This document shows positions 13,899 to 15,703 of a DNA stretch of 15,703 bases, in pieces (within the stretch, counting starts at the first letter, position 1; every line of letters begins with the position of its first letter). Origin of the DNA: CAZVAR01 sp964625225. Lineage in GTDB: Bacteria > Pseudomonadota > Alphaproteobacteria > JAJUGE01. Location of the stretch: NCBI GenBank assembly GCA_964625225.1, contig CAZVAR010000091.1, positions 1-15,703 of the forward strand, given 5' to 3'. Both the position numbers and the translations under genes were made by a program. The notes under the pieces were generated by a model. That model saw only the letters and a program-made list of their open reading frames with translations, had not been told where the DNA came from and did not search any database.

Positions 13899-15248
13899 TT
13901 AGGCCGCCGGCGGGAGCTCGACGGCCTTCAGGGCTGCGGCCTGGCGGCGCTCGAGACTGGCGAGGTCGAAATCGCGGACGAGGTCCTGGAAGAGGGCGTA
14001 CCAGTTGATCTCGGCCCGGAGATGCATGAAGACCGATCCCAGGCCGATCGCGGCCCGGTCCATCAGGACGAACTCGCGGGGCGGCCGCACGCCGCCCGCG
14101 CGGCGCAGGGCCTCGTGGACGCGACCCGCCACCTCGGCGCCGTACTGGGTGCCGCCACGCTCGGTGATCGGGCGGACCCGATCCTCCATCAGCGGGCCGT
14201 AGAGATAGCGGGCCCACTGATTGAGAATGCCGACCATCTCCTTCGAGAGATCGGTGAACCCCCAGGTTTCGTAGGCGTGCACGGCGAGCGCCTCGTCCTC
14301 GTCGCGAAGCGCCCGGTACAGATCGATCACGCCCTTGACGAAAGGCGCGCGGAACACCCGGATGCAGCCGAAGTCGAGCAGATTGATCGAGCCGTCGGGC
14401 CGGACCGTATAGTTGCCGAGATGCGGGTCGCCGTGGATCACGCCGTAGAAGTAGAACGGCACATACCACGCCCGGAACATGTTGTAGGCGATGCGGTTAC
14501 GCAGCTCGATCGGGGCATCGACCATCGCCATCAGCGGCCGGCCGTCGAGCCAGCTCATCGTCAGCAGCCGGTCGGTGGAGAGCCCGGGGACCGGAGTCGG
14601 CACGAACACGCCCTCCTCCTGCGACAGCATGTCGGCATAGAGCCGCATGTGCCGTGCCTCGCGGCGATAGTCCAGCTCCTCGCGCAGCCGCTCGGCGATC
14701 TCGGCGTGAATGTTGTCGGTGCGGATGGCGCGGTCGTAGCGTTGATAGATGGAGAAGATCAGCCGGAGCTGGCGCAGATCGGCCTCCACGGCCGAAGCCA
14801 TGTCCGGGTATTGCAGCTTGCAGGCGACCGGCGTACCGTCGAGCGCCTCGGCACGGTGCACCTGGCCGAGCGAGGCGGCATGTGCCGCCTCCCGCTGGAA
14901 GCTCCGGAACTTCCGTTCCCAGCCCGGCCCGAGCTCCGCCTGCATGCGGCGCCGGACGAACGGCCACCCCATCGGCGGCGCATTCGCCTGGAGCTGCTTG
15001 AGCTGGTCGGCATAGTCGCGGGGAATGGCGTCGGGGATGGTGGCGAGGATCTGCGCCACCTTCATCAGCGGTCCCTTCAGCCCGCCGAGCGCCGCCGCGA
15101 GCTCGGCCGCGTTGCGCCCGCGGTCCCGGTCGCCGAATCCGAGCCGCTGCCCCGCCATGCGGGCGGCGAGGCCGCCGACCGCGCCCCCCACCCGCGCGTA
15201 GCGCCGGGCGCGGCCCGAGAATCGGTTCCCCTCTGACGATTCCGGCAC
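13899..15248 (-). CDS. ABC1/UbiB (AarF) family atypical kinase-like protein
   Basis: A 449-residue protein of the ABC1/UbiB group, whose members support ubiquinone synthesis or lipid handling and have ATPase-type activity. Visible parts: KVAQ at 63-66 (a variant of the family's KxGQ), AAHAASLGQVH at 121-131 (the Ala-rich loop replacing the glycine loop), ATP-binding Lys144 in VACKLQYP, HGDPHLGNY at 272-280 and DFG at 292-294. No C-terminal transmembrane helices like those of E. coli UbiB are obvious. The start is GTG 15248, 1 nt after the stop of the upstream peptidase, which suggests coupling. A COQ9-like gene lies elsewhere in this window, consistent with ubiquinone function, but the exact role is not shown. 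Confidence 0.92.
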   Translation of the reverse strand: MPESSEGNRFSGRARRYARVGGAVGGLAARMAGQRLGFGDRDRGRNAAELAAALGGLKGPLMKVAQILATIPDAIPRDYADQLKQLQANAPPMGWPFVRRRMQAELGPGWERKFRSFQREAAHAASLGQVHRAEALDGTPVACKLQYPDMASAVEADLRQLRLIFSIYQRYDRAIRTDNIHAEIAERLREELDYRREARHMRLYADMLSQEEGVFVPTPVPGLSTDRLLTMSWLDGRPLMAMVDAPIELRNRIAYNMFRAWYVPFYFYGVIHGDPHLGNYTVRPDGSINLLDFGCIRVFRAPFVKGVIDLYRALRDEDEALAVHAYETWGFTDLSKEMVGILNQWARYLYGPLMEDRVRPITERGGTQYGAEVAGRVHEALRRAGGVRPPREFVLMDRAAIGLGSVFMHLRAEINWYALFQDLVRDFDLASLERRQAAALKAVELPPAA

Positions 15249-15249
15249 G

Positions 15250-15703
15250 TCAGGACATCGCCTCGAGCTCGTCGATCATGCCGGCGATGACGGCGAGGCC
15301 GCGGTCCCAGAACCCGGGGTCGCTCGCGTCGAGGCCGAATGGGGCGAGCAGGTCCCGGTGCCGCAGCGTGCCGCCGGCCCGCAGCATGTCGAGATACTTC
15401 GCCTCGAAGCCGGGGTGCCCCTGCTGGAACACCGCATAGAGCGAGTTCACCAGGCAGTCGCCGAACGCATAGGCGTAGACGTAGAAGGGCGAATGGATGA
15501 AGTGCGGGATGTAGGACCAGTAGTGCCGGTAAACGTCCTCGAAGCGCAGCGCCGGCCCGAGGCTGCGCCGCTGTATCTCCATCCAGATCTCGCCCAGACG
15601 GTCCGGGGTCAGCTCGCCCTTGCTGCGCTCGGCGTGTACCTGTTCCTCGAATTCGAAGAGCGCGACCTGGCGCACCACGGTGTTGAGCATGTCCTCGACC
15701 TTG
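15250..15703 (-). CDS. pepF: M3 family oligoendopeptidase, C-terminal fragment
   Basis: The last 150 or so residues of an M3 zinc metallopeptidase, cut by the window edge (the frame is open through K-V-E-D before the first Met at 15690). EDMLNTVVRQVALFEFE, the GELTPDRLGEIW segment, and HFIHSPFYVYAYAFGDCLVN followed by a GGT turn are characteristic of the PepF/oligoendopeptidase F C-terminal helical region. The catalytic HExxH motif would lie outside the window, so activity cannot be judged here. The enzyme is expected to degrade oligopeptides in the cytoplasm. It is followed after 1 nt by the ABC1 gene. Confidence 0.93.
   Translation of the reverse strand, partial: KVEDMLNTVVRQVALFEFEEQVHAERSKGELTPDRLGEIWMEIQRRSLGPALRFEDVYRHYWSYIPHFIHSPFYVYAYAFGDCLVNSLYAVFQQGHPGFEAKYLDMLRAGGTLRHRDLLAPFGLDASDPGFWDRGLAVIAGMIDELEAMS

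Noticed and set aside
11085..13902. Very long plus-strand frames antisense to the pnt genes (353 and 575 codons).
   Set aside because: They are His/Arg/Asp-rich mirrors of GC-biased codons of pntB, pntAB and pntAA.

Overview
The window is a 15.7 kb piece of a very GC-rich chromosome, most likely from an alphaproteobacterium of the Rhodospirillales type. This placement is inferred from gene content: DUF2125, a COQ9-family gene next to rpsU, a three-part proton-translocating transhydrogenase, a chorismate mutase-hisC-tyrA cluster and a UbiB/ABC1 gene. It is not based on any search. Most genes are core metabolism. There is no transposase, CRISPR array, tRNA or rRNA. A 10-base run of N at 7336-7345 marks an assembly gap.

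Layout. Plus strand, 2-4218: the C-terminal part of a B12-dependent (class II) ribonucleotide reductase, a soluble HisKA_2-type histidine kinase with a degenerate N-terminal receiver and a PAS domain, and a membrane-anchored DUF2125 protein starting at a TTG 2 nt after the kinase stop. Minus strand, 7106-4215: chorismate mutase (with a degenerate prephenate-dehydratase/ACT-like tail), HisC aminotransferase and TyrA dehydrogenase. These are almost gapless and together make the chorismate to tyrosine route. The tyrA and DUF2125 stop codons interlock in one CTAG. The stretch 7143-7817 holds no convincing gene. It contains the assembly gap and a G-tract array with a 10-bp period.

Minus strand, 10308-7818: peptide deformylase, COQ9-like ubiquinone protein, a small SCP2-like lipid-binding protein and an alpha/beta hydrolase. 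Their ends overlap or lie within 4 nt, so they look like one transcript, divergent from rpsU (plus, 10460-10663). A strong bidirectional terminator (10705-10743) separates rpsU from the pntAA-pntAB-pntB operon (minus, 13731-10755), which couples NADPH production to the proton gradient. The window ends with a UbiB/ABC1-family kinase-like gene and the C-terminal end of an M3 oligoendopeptidase (both minus).

The most unusual parts are the phased G-tract array, the region just upstream of the chorismate mutase (an aromatic-rich leader-like ORF and a 9-bp inverted repeat around the candidate start codons), and the deformylase/COQ9/SCP2-like/hydrolase cassette. I do not see a clearly new multi-gene system. 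These are leads, each with stated caveats.
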